DNA from: Epiperipatus broadwayi
Taxonomy: Eukaryota; Onychophora; Udeonychophora; Euonychophora; Peripatidae
NCBI GenBank assembly: GCA_028023455.1
Contig: JAQFVV010006837.1
Location: forward strand, 242,532-306,531
DNA length: 64,000 bases
Direction of reading: 5' to 3'
In this document: positions 37,616-49,408 of the stretch, piece by piece
Position numbering within the stretch: position 1 is the stretch's first letter
How the letters are laid out: the number at the start of each line of letters is the position of its first letter
The notes under the pieces: generated by a model
The model's database searches: none
What the model saw: the letters and a program-made list of their open reading frames with translations, nothing else
What the model was told of the DNA's origin: nothing
Position numbers and translations under genes: made by a program

Positions 37616-38305
37616 CTTTTGCCATAACTGTCCAATAAAAAAAAGTAACTGATCATTATAAATCTTATTACATATTTGACATTATGATCTTTTCCATGTA
37701 TTTACAAAGTTAAAGTAATAATTTTCATTTATAAGTCTATATTTCTATGGAATAATTTGAAAAATTTAAAAATATAATGAAGAATAAAGATAAAATTGAA
37801 CAAACAAAAACTTAAAAATTTAATCCAATTACTGCTAAGCCATCATAAAAATAAATAAATAGGGGAAGAATTAAAGAATATTAAATAAATAAATTGCAGA
37901 CAAAATAAAATTGTATACAAATGTCACAAGCCCTTTAAAACAACAACCAAGGTAGAGGGAAAAAACTGAACACAAAATTACTTCAATCACTAAATCACTT
38001 GTCTAAAACAAATAAAAATAAAACACATTATAAGAAGAGATTAATAAGAATTTTCAACTATGAACAAGCCAGAAAAGATGGCACATTTATTATTAGTAAT
38101 TCAATGGAAAAGTCACATATTAAAAACCTCTATGGGCTGAACTGATTAGTTTTGGAGAAGAGGAAAAAAAATGGAAAAATTTAGCCCCAAGAACAAATAT
38201 AAATTTTTTTAAAGTAATATTTCGATAATAGATTTTTGGTGATTTAAACTGCAACCATATCCAAAAGATCTTATATTGACTCAAGTCCGTATCAAACAAA
38301 GTTCC
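37616..38305. other. AT-rich non-coding sequence
   Basis: Nothing recognised. Confidence 0.55.
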
Positions 38306-38307
38306 TG

Positions 38308-38337
38308 ATAATATATATATATATATATATATATATT

Positions 38338-38375
<38 letters not shown>
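38308..38375. repeat. (TA)n microsatellite
   Basis: Two TA runs separated by a short TATTATCATAT interruption. Confidence 0.9.
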
Positions 38376-38378
<3 letters not shown>

Positions 38379-38452
38379 GCAAGGAAATCAAGTCATAAAC
38401 CACATGACTTAATTTAATAAACTTGTATTACAAATGTTATATAGTAAGCAAG

Positions 38453-38592
38453 CCAATAGCTAGCTCTTAACAAGTTTTTCAGAATATTCCTATCCCCAGA
38501 CCAGATATCCTAGTTCCTTACTGCTGAAAGCCAGAACTAGAAACCAGTCTGAGGATAGGGATATTCTAAAAAGCTTATTAAGAGCTATTGGC
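38453..38592. repeat. Hairpin with arms of about 62 bp
   Basis: Arms 38453-38518 and 38529-38592 share GCCAATAGCT, AGAATAT(T)CCTATCC and CCTAGTTC, with a tiny loop (about 10 bp). It is immediately followed by a second hairpin. Confidence 0.8.
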
Positions 38593-38615
38593 ATGATCAT
38601 TATATATATAGTATT

Positions 38616-38815
38616 ATTTCCGGGAGCTTCTGTGTACCCTGTAATAAAAATATAATAACTAAATAGCTGATGTTTCAGTACAGTAATAAGTACTTTCCTC
38701 AAATCATTCTTATGATTTGAGAAAGAAGAAGCTCTTAAGAAAGTACTTATTATTGCACCAAAATGTCAGCTATTTAGCTATTATATTTTTATTCCACAGA
38801 AGCTCCCAGATTATA
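38616..38815. repeat. Second hairpin, arms of about 90 bp
   Basis: Arms 38616-38712 and 38718-38815 share GGGAGCTTCTGTG, AATAAAAATATAATA, AAATAGCTGA and AATAAGTACTTTC. The centre CAAATCATTCTTATGATTTG is itself a tight palindrome, so the arms can pair down to the tip. Confidence 0.82.
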
Positions 38816-39454
38816 TGAATTCATTTGTCAGTGAAAATAGTAGAATTAACATATATATATATTGAACAGTAATGTAAAATAATTTTATAATGACAATAAA
38901 AAATTAAAAGAAGATGATAAAATGGTATCTACATTACAAATTTGCAATAAAAAAAATGAAGACATAGTTTTAGAAAAAAAAAAAAATTCTTTAAATATCA
39001 CCACTACATTTACATAAAAAAAACATTTTGTGGCAAGAATACTTTTCAATTTTTTTAATTAAATCATGTTGCTATCAAAATAAGTTTAGAAACAGTATTA
39101 ATAATAAAAATACAATTATTGGAGACACTATAAATTAAAAATATAATTTAGTATTTGTAAAAGTAAAGTAATTTTTTAAACAAAAATAAAGAAAGACAAA
39201 AATATGATAAATTAAACATAAAAGAATAGAATTTTTTTTAAGAAAAATTATAAAACAGTATAAGAATAACTATAGATTATTAAAAAAAGTATGAGAGAAA
39301 AAGATTTAGATTACTAAATTAATGAACAAATAGTAAAAAAAAAGATAGTAAATATTGAATTTTGTAAAAGATAGAAAGATGTAATAAAATATAGAGATAT
39401 AAAACAGGTAAATTTAGAAGTGATACAAAAAAATAGACTTGGATTAATACACGA

Positions 39455-39485
<31 letters not shown>

Positions 39486-39943
39486 GGAACAGTATAAGTT
39501 TGTGCGTGTTACACTTATTTTATTATCAAATTTATTTTACATCTGATAAAAAAAAAACCATAAAATATAGGCTGTTAATTATTTTCTTTAAAAATACTAA
39601 TAATGTTCTATAAAAAGAAAAATATTATTGCTAATAATCTTGACATCACATCACTTTTATTTCACTTAACCTTCAAATAACACAGCCTAGTCAATAAAAA
39701 AAATATTGAATAGATTAGTCAGGGGGAAAAATCTTAGTTCAAGTTCAGTTTTTAAAATATGATGAAACTGTCTGCAGATTTGTCTGGAAAAGTTAAATCA
39801 ATTATTTTAATTGTTACAGGTTAAAGTTTAAAACAAAAAGAAATATTAAAAATATGTCAAATACGAAAATCACTTTTATTCGTAACTAAATTTAATGTGT
39901 TAAAATAATATGCAAAAAAGTTACTTGTTACGAATTTTCCAAC
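38816..39943. other. AT-rich non-coding sequence with an (AC)n(AT)n tract
   Basis: (AC)n(AT)n at about 39456-39486; otherwise A-rich sequence without gene signals. Confidence 0.55.
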
Positions 39944-39958
39944 AAAATATATACTTTT

Positions 39959-40006
39959 GGTCAAGCGTTGTTAGCCGAGAGGTCAGCGCAGATACTATGA
40001 CATATG
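39959..40006 (+). mobile_element. tRNA-derived SINE copy 7, internally deleted
   Basis: The 5' part GTCAAGCGTTGTTAGCCGAG...GGTCAGCGCAG is fused directly to the 3' end ATACTATGACATATGA. About 56 bp, including the B box, are missing compared with copy 3. The flanks AAAATATATACTTTT (39944-39958) and AAAATATATATATATACTTTT-like sequence (40007-40027, with extra TA units) look like a target duplication with TA expansion. The deletion was therefore either present in the inserting RNA or arose later. Confidence 0.85.
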
Positions 40007-40027
40007 AAAATATATATATATACTTTT

Positions 40028-40654
40028 CTTTGCAACAAATAATGAAGCAGCTATATAATTTTGATTTAGTGTATGGTTTAAAGAATTTCTATATTATCAA
40101 TGAATGATAAATTTAATACAATTTTCTACAAAAAAAAGAGTTTTACATGAAAAAAGTGACTATCTAATAGCTATGAGGATAAATGTAATATATATATGTC
40201 ATTATCTAAAAAAATTGAGATATCTAAAAAAATTAATACATTAAAGCTACATTTTATTATTTTATTGCCTTCAAATTCTTGATATCTTAAAAATTCTCTA
40301 TATAAAGTAACAGATGGTTTACTCTAATATCAGAGTGATAAATTCTGAAGTTCAAAATTCATAAAACAGTTTCCAAGTCATCTACTTCTGGTACTCTGAC
40401 ATCTTATACAACCCATAACAATAAAAAAAGTCGTTTATTTATTTTATTGTTATTTATAAACCATTTATATTTGACATTCAACTTGAAAAAGTATCTGACC
40501 ATAAAACATTTTATGGTACTTCAGAAAAAATACTTGGTCATTTTAAGAATTTAACTATATGTTTATTTTTATAAAAGAGTCAATAAAATTTTCACACTCT
40601 CTTTGATAGATTGTGCTTTTTGAAAAAGATTCATCCATTTGCTTATTTTATTAT
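40028..40654. other. AT-rich non-coding sequence
   Basis: Nothing recognised. Confidence 0.55.
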
Positions 40655-42670
40655 TTCTTTTCCAACCATTATCAATTTATTTCAGAATGGTCTCTCCAAG
40701 TTTAATCCAGTTGCACAAAACCAAACTTTCTATTCTTAACAACACACCAACAAACTTCATACTTTAATTATACCCATCTTTCATGTGGTTTCTTTCTATA
40801 TCTTTTAAAAATTTTGAGAGCCCATTTAAGATTTTGCATCTACTATCAATATCTCAAGTCCAGCTTCACTTCAGTCTTTTAATTCTTTCAATAATATCAA
40901 TAATATCTATTTATTATCACATCCAAATATTTCATTTTCAATTTTTTTCTTTTATTGTCAACTTACATCTTTGATTATTCCTCATTAAGTGGTTTGAGAT
41001 TTATATTGGTCTTCTGCTAAGTGATTAATTTCATCCATTATGTTTCCATTTGTATAAATAATCTGACCAAGGTATTTGTATTGTTGACTGTTTCTCATTA
41101 ATTATAATCAATTTATTGTGAAAATTTACTGAATGATAAACTTTTTAGTATTTATCTTTAATTCTACATTTTTTACTTTTAACCAATAACTTTTGCAACA
41201 TTTCATAAATAGCTGAAGCATTATTTCCAAAACAACTACAACTTCTGCAAAATCTAGATGATACAAATAATCTGCATGCATTTTTATTGCTTTATCTTCT
41301 CATTTTATTTCACAAAATACATCCTGTAAAACAGCTTTAAAAAGGTCAGGAAATATGGAATCATTTTATTATACATCTTTTTCAAAGTTAATTTTATTAG
41401 TATCATCATAAAATTAAATTATTGTTATAGCATTTTGATAAATGTTTTTCAAAATAAAATAATATTTAAGTTTATGCCTTTTATAAATCCAAAATGTAAC
41501 AACAACTCATTTCTTTTTTTTTTTTGATTAGTCTGAATCCAAACTTATCTTTAGATAAGTTATTTTGTTAAATAGAACTAATAACTGATAGGACTGTAAT
41601 TTTTAATATTTTTGTATCACCTTTCGTATATACCAATATTAGAATTGCATTCTTCCAATCATCTGGTAACTCATTATTATTAAGGCAAATAATATATACT
41701 TTTGCTAATAATTTTTTCATACATTTCCATTAAGATATCAAAAATAATTCCATTATTTCCTGGAACTTTTCCTTTCTTCATAGATTTAATTTCACACCTT
41801 ATCTTTTCATTTAAAATGATTGATAAGTCACAAAATGTAGTGCTTGTATTATTATTTTGTTTCCTTGTTCTTAATTATTGTAAAATTCTTTATAGAACTC
41901 TTGAATACATATCATGATATCACCCCCTTTTTAATAATAGCTTCTTCTTCTCTTCTTATTTCTGAGATAACTTTTTTTCCAATATCAAAATATTGTTTTA
42001 CACTTTTGGAATTTTATTCTTTTATAAAGTTTTTTTTAATAATTGATTAATATATTTTCTTTTATCATTATTAACTCATTTTTGTATTCTTTTTGATAAG
42101 CTCCAGATATTTGATTTTTTTTTTTTTAAATAGAATCATTTTTACATATTTTATTGTACATTGTCTTAATTAAAAATATAGTGATGAATTGTTACTTTTT
42201 GTATCAACTACCTATGATGAAATTTTTAGTAGAGAATCTGTTATCATTTTATTGATGTTCAATTAAATTTAAATCATCTTCTAAGCCATCAATACTTAAA
42301 AACAATTTAGCAAATTCTAATTTAAATTTATTGGGGAATACCTGTTAATAATGTCTTTCCTAATAGTTTTTGCCTCATTAGTTTTGCATTAACATCATTT
42401 CCTGCATTGATTACCATCTTAAAGTACACATTTTCTGTTAGAAAAAATGTAATCCAATTCCATTGTACTTTTGTTTGGATGTTTTTATTTCCATTTAGCG
42501 TTCTTATCACTCTCACACACAAATCCATAACATATAATTTTTCTTTTAATGCAAATTCCTCAAGCTTGTGCCTTTCTCATTTCTTTCATCATAAACAAAT
42601 TAGTTAGACCACTTTCATCTTTCAATTATTTTCTAATTCTAGCACTGAAATCCATAGCAATTTAAAATAT
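40655..42670 (-). pseudogene. 5'-truncated, heavily decayed RTE-type LINE
   Basis: On the minus strand the sequence from about 42670 to 40655 follows the right-edge RTE from its 61566 equivalent to the 3' end. The start reads MDFSARI (family GDFNARI: end of the APE endonuclease, Asn replaced by Ser). The LDYIL region survives only in decayed form near 42430. The 3' end reads WIKLGETI...LIDNGW near 40700-40660. Many frameshifts and stops break it, and it is older than the 36.5-kb copy. The plus-strand Phe/Ile/Leu-rich frames in this interval (for example 41702-41917, 41844-42050) are antisense shadows. Confidence 0.9.
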
Positions 42671-44389
42671 TTAAAGTGATCAAAATCACTGGTACATTTA
42701 TATACTGAAGCTATATATATATATATAACTATTTGTTGTGCATATATGATCATGACTAGAGTCCTGTAAACTACATTCAAACATATAAATGAAATCCACT
42801 TTAGTTTTAGTTTAGTCTTATTGCGTTAAACTATATTGCTAAGTATAATATATATTTATTTAATAAGCAACAGATACAAATAACACTATACCTGTTTAAA
42901 AACATTTTCTTTAGAAAAAAAGATTAGCTATACTTTATTTTGAGGTGCTTAATCCTTTTGTCATTATTAAAACTTGAATTAAAAGGTTTATATCCATTTT
43001 CACTAAAAGAGTGAAATTCATTTTGTTTTATTTTTAAATTAAAAACTTAATTTTGTTAGTAGACTATTTTTCTTTATGTTTTAATTTTATTATTTATGCA
43101 GTAAAATTTTTACAAAACTACTCAATAATTATTAAAGCGATAAGTAAACAACGTGTCCAGAAAAATGGATAGTTTGAAGCAGTAAAAATAAAAAAAACTT
43201 TATAAAAACAACAAATTATAGCAAATATTTAGATAACCAGATTAAATGTCATTATCAGCAAAAACAAAATTTTAATTAAAACTTTAAATCAAGAAAAAAA
43301 ATCCTAGAAAATTTTAATTAAATAATCTGAAAACGTTTTGCTTTAAAAATAGTATAAAAGTTTGGTAAAATGACTTTTAGAGGTTTTCATCTTCAAACCA
43401 GGTCTTCAAATCAGTAGCTACTAGAAGCTTTGCAGAAAAAAATCCCTCAAAGAATGAATGAGTAAAACGTAGCATTTCATTCCAGTCAGCTATGCCTCCA
43501 GGTGAGTGGGAGTGATGTTCAAAATGAAGTCCATTTATGCTATTGTTTACTCGAAAATAGCCATTCAGCTATCCTTTTTTTAAAAAAAGACCTGCCTAAG
43601 CAATGTAAAAAAAAAACCATATCATCTGGTCATTGCAATTTTAGCAAAAGCCCTGAAGAATGTGGTGCTCAAGAAGTATTTCTTATATAACATATGAGTT
43701 AATGAAAGCAAAAAGTTACACCAGCAAAATTACTTTTTGAGAAATGCACTGAAAGAAAAATGCTCCACAAACTAAGATATTCAAAGCTGTATTTAAAAAG
43801 TATATGAAAAAGTAATTGCTAAAAAAAAAACCATCATCTCTAGACAAGATATGCAAATGACTCATAAAAATAGCTATGTTTGACAGTTCAGACATCTGTG
43901 CATAAGTGAATGGCATTTTGGTCTTTCATCACAACTCTTACCATGGGAAAAATGCCACCAACTTGCTTATATATATTATCACTATTAACTTAATGCTTAA
44001 TTTTCGTATAAGTATATCCATCTCTGTAATTTTATTTTATATTATACTAGCAACTTTATGTTTAAAGCTAGAATATGTACTTTATTTTCTACATATTTAT
44101 AAAATATATTTTATATGTGTATTATTGAGCAGTAGGGCGATGTTTGAGCAACTGCTTTTTTTTATAATAGTAAAACTGATATTCATGTTAATTTAACAAG
44201 ACTATTGAAAAACATAAATTTCTTAAATATCATACTTCTCTTGTCACACTGCTCATATTTTATTTGCTTTTGAGTAGTTTTTTTTAATATATATTATTTA
44301 TTTATCAGATTAATAGTTAGGGATAAATATAAAATTTAATTAATACAATCTATAAAATGAATCCAGGCAAATTTTAGAAAAGCCATTAT
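42671..44389. other. Non-coding sequence with a possible decayed coding patch
   Basis: The patch at 43385-43950 is less AT-biased and gives frames on both strands (43502-43690 plus; 43716-43916 minus). I recognise no domain. It may be a dead transposon or retrocopy. The rest is AT-rich. Confidence 0.4.
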
Positions 44390-44785
44390 ATGTAAACAAG
44401 CATTTATTTTTATATAGCGCTATGTCTACAATTGTATTACATTCAAATATCAGCTTTTCAAGCTACATCGTAAATAGTAATTTAAAGTGAGTAGTCTATC
44501 CTCACGCTTTCCTTGCCAGTACTTCAGATTTGCTCATATATAAGCATTTGAGTTGTAGAAATAAGTGGATTCATTTTTTTTCATAAAAATATAGAATATT
44601 TTATTCTAAAATTTGGTTACAGCTTATGATAAAATTAGACATAGGATACATTAAATGGTATCTTGTATTGGAAAGGAAAGTATTCATTTATTATTAACAC
44701 TCGCAAAGCGCATGCACAATTGGCTTGAAAGGCTGATATTTGAATGTAAAAGCCATTATAGTATAAATAATCAATTTAGTTATTA
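44390..44785. mobile_element. Diverged relative of the 336-bp unit with its own inverted ends
   Basis: It carries ATATAGCGCTATG near 44415, GTAATTTAAAGTGA near 44474, TTTGCTCATATATAAGCATTTG near 44529 and CGCAAAGCGCATGCACAA near 44703, all counterparts of the 336-bp unit. TTACATTCAAATATCAGC (44436-44453) is inverted at 44731-44749. The left arm of the 88-bp inverted repeat described next lies inside it. Confidence 0.65.
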
Positions 44786-45786
44786 AAAGTTTATATATTA
44801 ACCATGGTGGATTATTTTAACCTAAAATGACATTTAACCAACCACAGCAAATATTAATGAATTTAAATTCATTCTAGCAATGTATATCAAACGTCATAAC
44901 ATTAGAGAGAGTGCATGCATTTATGTTTATAATCTTTAAGAGACTATCTAGACAAATTATTAATTTGTTGTCAATTTCATATTATAGTCGAGAGAGGGAT
45001 TCCTCAAGATGTGTGTTAAACTCATATTTGTATATGACATGTAATCACTTGTATGACATAAAAATGTCATTTCATGTTTGAGATACACAAATTCAACCCT
45101 ACAGAGACCTTATAGCCTCCATGCTAAATGACAAAATGCCTTCCTTATCTACTCTCATTGACAATATTCTTATTGTTTTTGCTATGGTATACCCAGCGCT
45201 GGTTCACCTTTAATCATGTACTGGAGTGTCCGCTTGATTTATATATTGACAAAATGGAAAAAATTTGGAAGAGGGACCAGAATTTGGAACCCTCCTACAT
45301 CTATGATGCCACATCGAAGCTAATTGATTTGCCTTCCAAAAACTGATCCCTTTCATACCTGAATAGAAATCACCTATCCTGGAAATGATTAGAAGCTGAT
45401 TTGCATGCATTCCTTTAGGATTGATTATGATTTGCCTTCCTCCTCAAGCTTACTGTCCAGACACTGAGTATTATGAGACTGACTTCCATCCTGAAGGGTT
45501 GGTTCACCTATACAAAGCTGTGGCTTTGCATGGACAAAAGTTTAGAACTATCTTTGTACATTTCAAGACATGTAAGCTTAGTTACCTACCACCAAGAAAT
45601 TAAATCTGAGGTTCATTCCTTTTCCTCTATACATCATATTAGTCCTTATAGGCTGTGCTATGCAAGATGTGTCAATATAGAACTTTCTACTTCTCTGAAT
45701 ACCATTTAATGTATCCTATGTCTAATTTTATCATAAGCTGTAACCAAATTTTAGAATAAAATATTCTATATTTTTATGAAAAAAAA
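44574..45786. mobile_element. Element or rearrangement framed by a perfect 88-bp inverted repeat
   Basis: 44574-44661 and 45699-45786 are perfect reverse complements by eye. Key words are AAAATTTGGTTACAGC, TAGACATAGGATAC and TTAAATGGTAT. The interior is 1,037 bp and is less AT-biased between 45100 and 45600. It contains frames 45128-45346 (72 codons, with a hydrophobic N-terminus resembling a signal anchor) and 45421-45603 (LPPQAYCPDTEYY...). I recognise neither. Perfect arms imply a young structure or gene conversion, yet the interior frames look broken. It may be a composite insertion into the 336-family relative. Confidence 0.6.
45128..45603 (+). pseudogene. Possible decayed coding segment, unidentified
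   Basis: Two frames in series: MTKCLPYLLSLTIFLLFLLW (a hydrophobic stretch of about 16 residues that could be a signal anchor) followed by a charged segment up to a stop at 45346; then LPPQAYCPDTEYYETDFHPE up to a stop at 45603. Composition is more protein-like than in the flanks. No family is recognised. Both lie inside the 88-bp inverted repeat. It could be gene sequence captured by an element, or chance. Confidence 0.25.
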
Positions 45787-45980
45787 ATTTTAAATTCCAG
45801 GCCATTCATTTTATATTTAATAAGGAATTTTTATTAATATTTTCTTGCTAGACTACATCTATTTTCACATATTATTTAAGCAAACAAGTCTTTCCTGTTT
45901 TATAACTATAGTTCTATTCTCCATGTGTTTTCTTTCTCTTTGTATATCACATGCAAAGGCAGTCATACCGTATATATAAC

Positions 45981-46712
45981 TCAAAATTACACCAAATTCA
46001 CAACACAACCAGACTAGCCAAGAAAATAAAATATAAAACCCTACCAATGGTTTCACTCATACAAGGAGACTTTTCAAGTTTAAAGAACTAGAAAACAACA
46101 ACATATTTAAACTAAACATTACCCACAATTCCTCTTATTTCCCATATACCCTTAATATTAAACAACTTTTAAATAAGTTAACTGCTTCAGAATCATAAAT
46201 TTTTATTAATAAAATTTTTTTTAATTCTTTTTATTTCATTATTCTCAAAGAAAACAATCTTAGCTTCTCAAAATTAATAATGTGGCCTCTATCTTTTACA
46301 TGGATATATAAGGCAGAACTAAGATATTTATTTCTAACCCTACTTTTATGTACCTTTATTCTTTCATTTAAACTATAAATATCTTAGTTCTACATTATAT
46401 ATTCATGTAAAAGATACAGGCCACATTATTAATTTTGATGAAGCTAAGGTTGTCTTCTTTGAGAGCAACGAAATAAAAAGAAGAATTAAAGAATCTTTAT
46501 TAAAAATTTATGATTCTGAAACAGTTAATTTATTTAAAAGTTCTTTTAATATTAAGAGGAATTGTGGGTAATATTTAGTTTAAATATGTTGTTATTTTGT
46601 AGTTCTTTACACTTGAGAAGTCTCCTTATAGGAGTGAATCCATTGGTAGTGTTTTATATTTTATTTTCTTGGCTAGTCTGGTTGAGTTGTGAATTTGGTG
46701 TAATTTTGATTA
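45981..46712. mobile_element. Palindrome of two Penelope-like element 3' ends (GIY-YIG nuclease remnants)
   Basis: Left arm 45981-46331 and right arm 46373-46712 are reverse complements. Read outward from the centre, each arm encodes the same decayed domain. Minus strand from about 46366: NERIKVHKSRVRN, then SALYIHVKDRGHIINFE. Plus strand from 46381: YIHVKDTGHIINFDEAK, then EIKRRIKESLLKIYDSE. This matches the second half of the GIY-YIG nuclease of Penelope-like retroelements: an R-x2-H-K block, SA-x3-H, GH-x-I, and a basic RxIKEx2-I helix. The plus arm is open further (to about 46570) than the minus arm, which breaks near 46240. Known Penelope copies often occur as partial, inverted pairs. 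The GIY and YIG words themselves are not present here. Confidence 0.75.
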
Positions 46713-48009
46713 TTTATTAATTTGCTTAGCATTATATACACTTAATGTTTATGTATATATGTATTAATATTTATTTACCAGATATCCCTTCTTAGAGTCT
46801 AGTACATGAATAAATTATTTTTATATCTTAGCAATATACTTGAAGTCCCCTTTTTTGTCTGATGTATTATATCCTGAATGTTTTAATTATGAAAATGCCA
46901 TAATCTATAGATTATTTCATGATCATTTTTATTTAAAGATGTAAGTAAATTATATATATGTTGAATGCTGTATTGGCTGTGCTATACATATAAATTGTTT
47001 ATTTATTAAGATATTCTTAAGAAAAGTCATGCTATCTATCCAGGGATCATTGTGATACATGAAATAATGTAAAATAAGGCAATAATTCTATAACAATTTT
47101 TACTTCTTTTCTTTTACTATGTAATTCTATGTTAAGCACTTGATCGCTTCCATAGAAAACATCTCCATAATATTAATGTAATGTGCACAGAATGCAATGA
47201 TCAGAAAAGAAAATCCAAAGAGGCATGATTCATTGTTAATAAGATCTACACAAGAAACATAAAGACTCTTGTATTGTTTTTTCCAAAAAATGGAATATGT
47301 TAAGCAACAAATTTACATATTAACTATCTTTTATTAAGTCATTATTTTCTCTCAATAATAGTGTCAGCTATTGAGTTTAAGTGCTATGAATACTATCTCC
47401 TAGGCTGAAAGCATTGTTCAGCTATTTATTATTTAACATTTAAATAAATTAATCTTTTCAAAATGAATAAATGCTTATCATAGAAAAAATGTCCCTCTTT
47501 CACACACATAGTGCACCATATGTTAATCAATGATTGTAGAAAGCATGTGTACACTTGTGAATGTAGACTGAGATTATGATTATAGTGACATATACTCTTT
47601 CTCCCATCAAGATAACTTTATAAAATGAGTTAAATTTATATAAAAGTCAGCAGTAATTTAAATTTAAACTTGAATTAATATCAAAGTTTCCTCTATAGAC
47701 TTTCAATTAAACATGCATTCAATTTATGAATCTGAAAGTACTTAAGTAAATATCCAGGATTCAAAGCCCATGCTCTCTATTCTATTTAAATAATTAATAA
47801 ATTATAGATTTATGATTTACACTTGTCCAAATTATAATATTAAATATTGCTATCACACTTATATATAATGTAAAGCTATATAAATTAATAGCAATTAATA
47901 AATTAAAACAGCTTAGCACTTTCAAGAAAATATATTTCTCATAATCATAGCCTGTTATGACTCATTCATTGGAATCATTCTATATGTATAATATGCAAAC
48001 TCTATGCAA
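46713..48009. other. AT-rich non-coding sequence
   Basis: Nothing recognised between the two Penelope palindromes. Confidence 0.5.
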
Positions 48010-48398
48010 ATGAGTCAATTAGCCCATCTTTTTGATATAGCAAAACATGCTTCTTTACAATTAATGGCGAAGGAATATTCTGCTATGAAGTAAGCCTCCT
48101 TTACCTTATGTTTAACATTGTGCCTCTCAGTAGAAACTAATTTTGCAGAGGCAGGTAAAATTGAAGTCCATTCTGGGTTAGTATGTGACTTGTTATAACT
48201 ATACTTGTGCTGTGACAACCTAATAGCTATAGTGGCTCTGGGTTTCACCATAGTATGAGGCTTTGCATTCATTGTGAGGGCATGCCACATTATACATGGC
48301 CTGTGAGGTCTGATCAAAAGCTATGGTGTCTTTAGTGTAGTTAATAAGTCTATTAGTTGAGATAGATGTATGAAAGCTCAAACAAAACTCCATAGAGA
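48010..48398 (-). pseudogene. Penelope-like GIY-YIG nuclease remnant, minus-strand copy
   Basis: Reading from about 48398 to 48010: TSQAMYNVACPHNECKASYY then GETQ, a recognisable Y-x2-C..C..YIGET start of the GIY-YIG fold. A frameshift near 48235 then leads into AIRLSQHKYSYNKSHTNPEW and STERHNVKHKVKEAYFIAEY (R-x3-H, then E-x-N..KVKEAYFI). This is the expected order for a Penelope-like nuclease and its catalytic-helix tail. Tyr replaces the usual Ile in YIGET. Part of an inverted pair with 48479-48725. Confidence 0.78.
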
Positions 48399-48478
48399 TT
48401 AATTATACTAACAATTTAATCAAATCAGGATACAAGCGCAGTATAGTTTATAGTAAGATTAGACATTTTATTAATAAT

Positions 48479-48725
48479 ATAGGAACACACAGAGTTAGAG
48501 ATAACAAGCGTTGGCTGTTGATGCCATATGTGCCATCTTTGCATAAGACATTCTATAGGACTTTCTCTACAGAATTTCATTTGAGCTTTCATACACCTAT
48601 CGCAAATAATAGGCTTATTAACAACACTAACAACTCCATAGCTTCTGATCAGACCTCACAGGCTGTGTATAATGTGGCATTCCCTCACAATGGATGCAAA
48701 CTCTTGATTCCATATCATTGGGGAG
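48479..48725 (+). pseudogene. Penelope-like element fragment, linker and start of GIY-YIG, plus-strand copy
   Basis: The plus strand encodes RVRDNKRWLLMPYVPSLHK, the LPYV-x2-L block seen upstream of the nuclease in Penelope proteins, then SDQTSQAVYNVAFPHNGCKL. The second cysteine position is kept; the YIGET part is lost. The stretch 48570-48705 is the reverse complement of 48262-48400 at about 85-90% by eye, so the two copies form a head-to-head palindrome with a spacer of about 170 bp. The frame stays open past the homologous part into unrelated sequence. Confidence 0.72.
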
Positions 48726-49164
48726 GGCTCTTCATTATTGTTGTCAATAAGGTTTAAATTATTTATGTCGGCTTGATTTACCTTCCTAAATCTTGCTGCC
48801 TGTGGTAATGTTGGACTTTTTTCAATGCTGTGTGGCTGCTGGTTTATTTTTGTTATGTTCGCGTATGTTTTTGTGTTAGTCACAGTTTCCATTTTATCGC
48901 TGTGTTTGGGCGCAATTTACGCCGTTCGCTTCTTGACGCGATGCCATGCTTGTTTATGATGTTAGAATTTATTTTTGGTTATGAACGACCGTATTACTTA
49001 CTTTTTGCTAGAAAACAACTGTTCAGTAATCAGCCATTACTGTCTTTATCTATCACAGTTGTATATCACAGTTTTTAAGTATGAAAACGATTAGAATATG
49101 GAAAAAAAAGATTATTAATAAGACCTTTGTTCTTGATGACTTAGGCATACATGCACCTTCTTCT
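48726..49164. other. GC-richer stretch, unidentified
   Basis: An 82-codon plus-strand frame (48830-49078) crosses it with no recognisable domain. It may be the outer part of the Penelope copy or another element. Confidence 0.35.

Positions 49165-49408
<244 letters not shown>

Noticed and set aside
41702-42050. Plus-strand Phe/Ile/Leu-rich frames resembling membrane segments
   Set aside because: They are antisense to the decayed minus-strand RTE copy.
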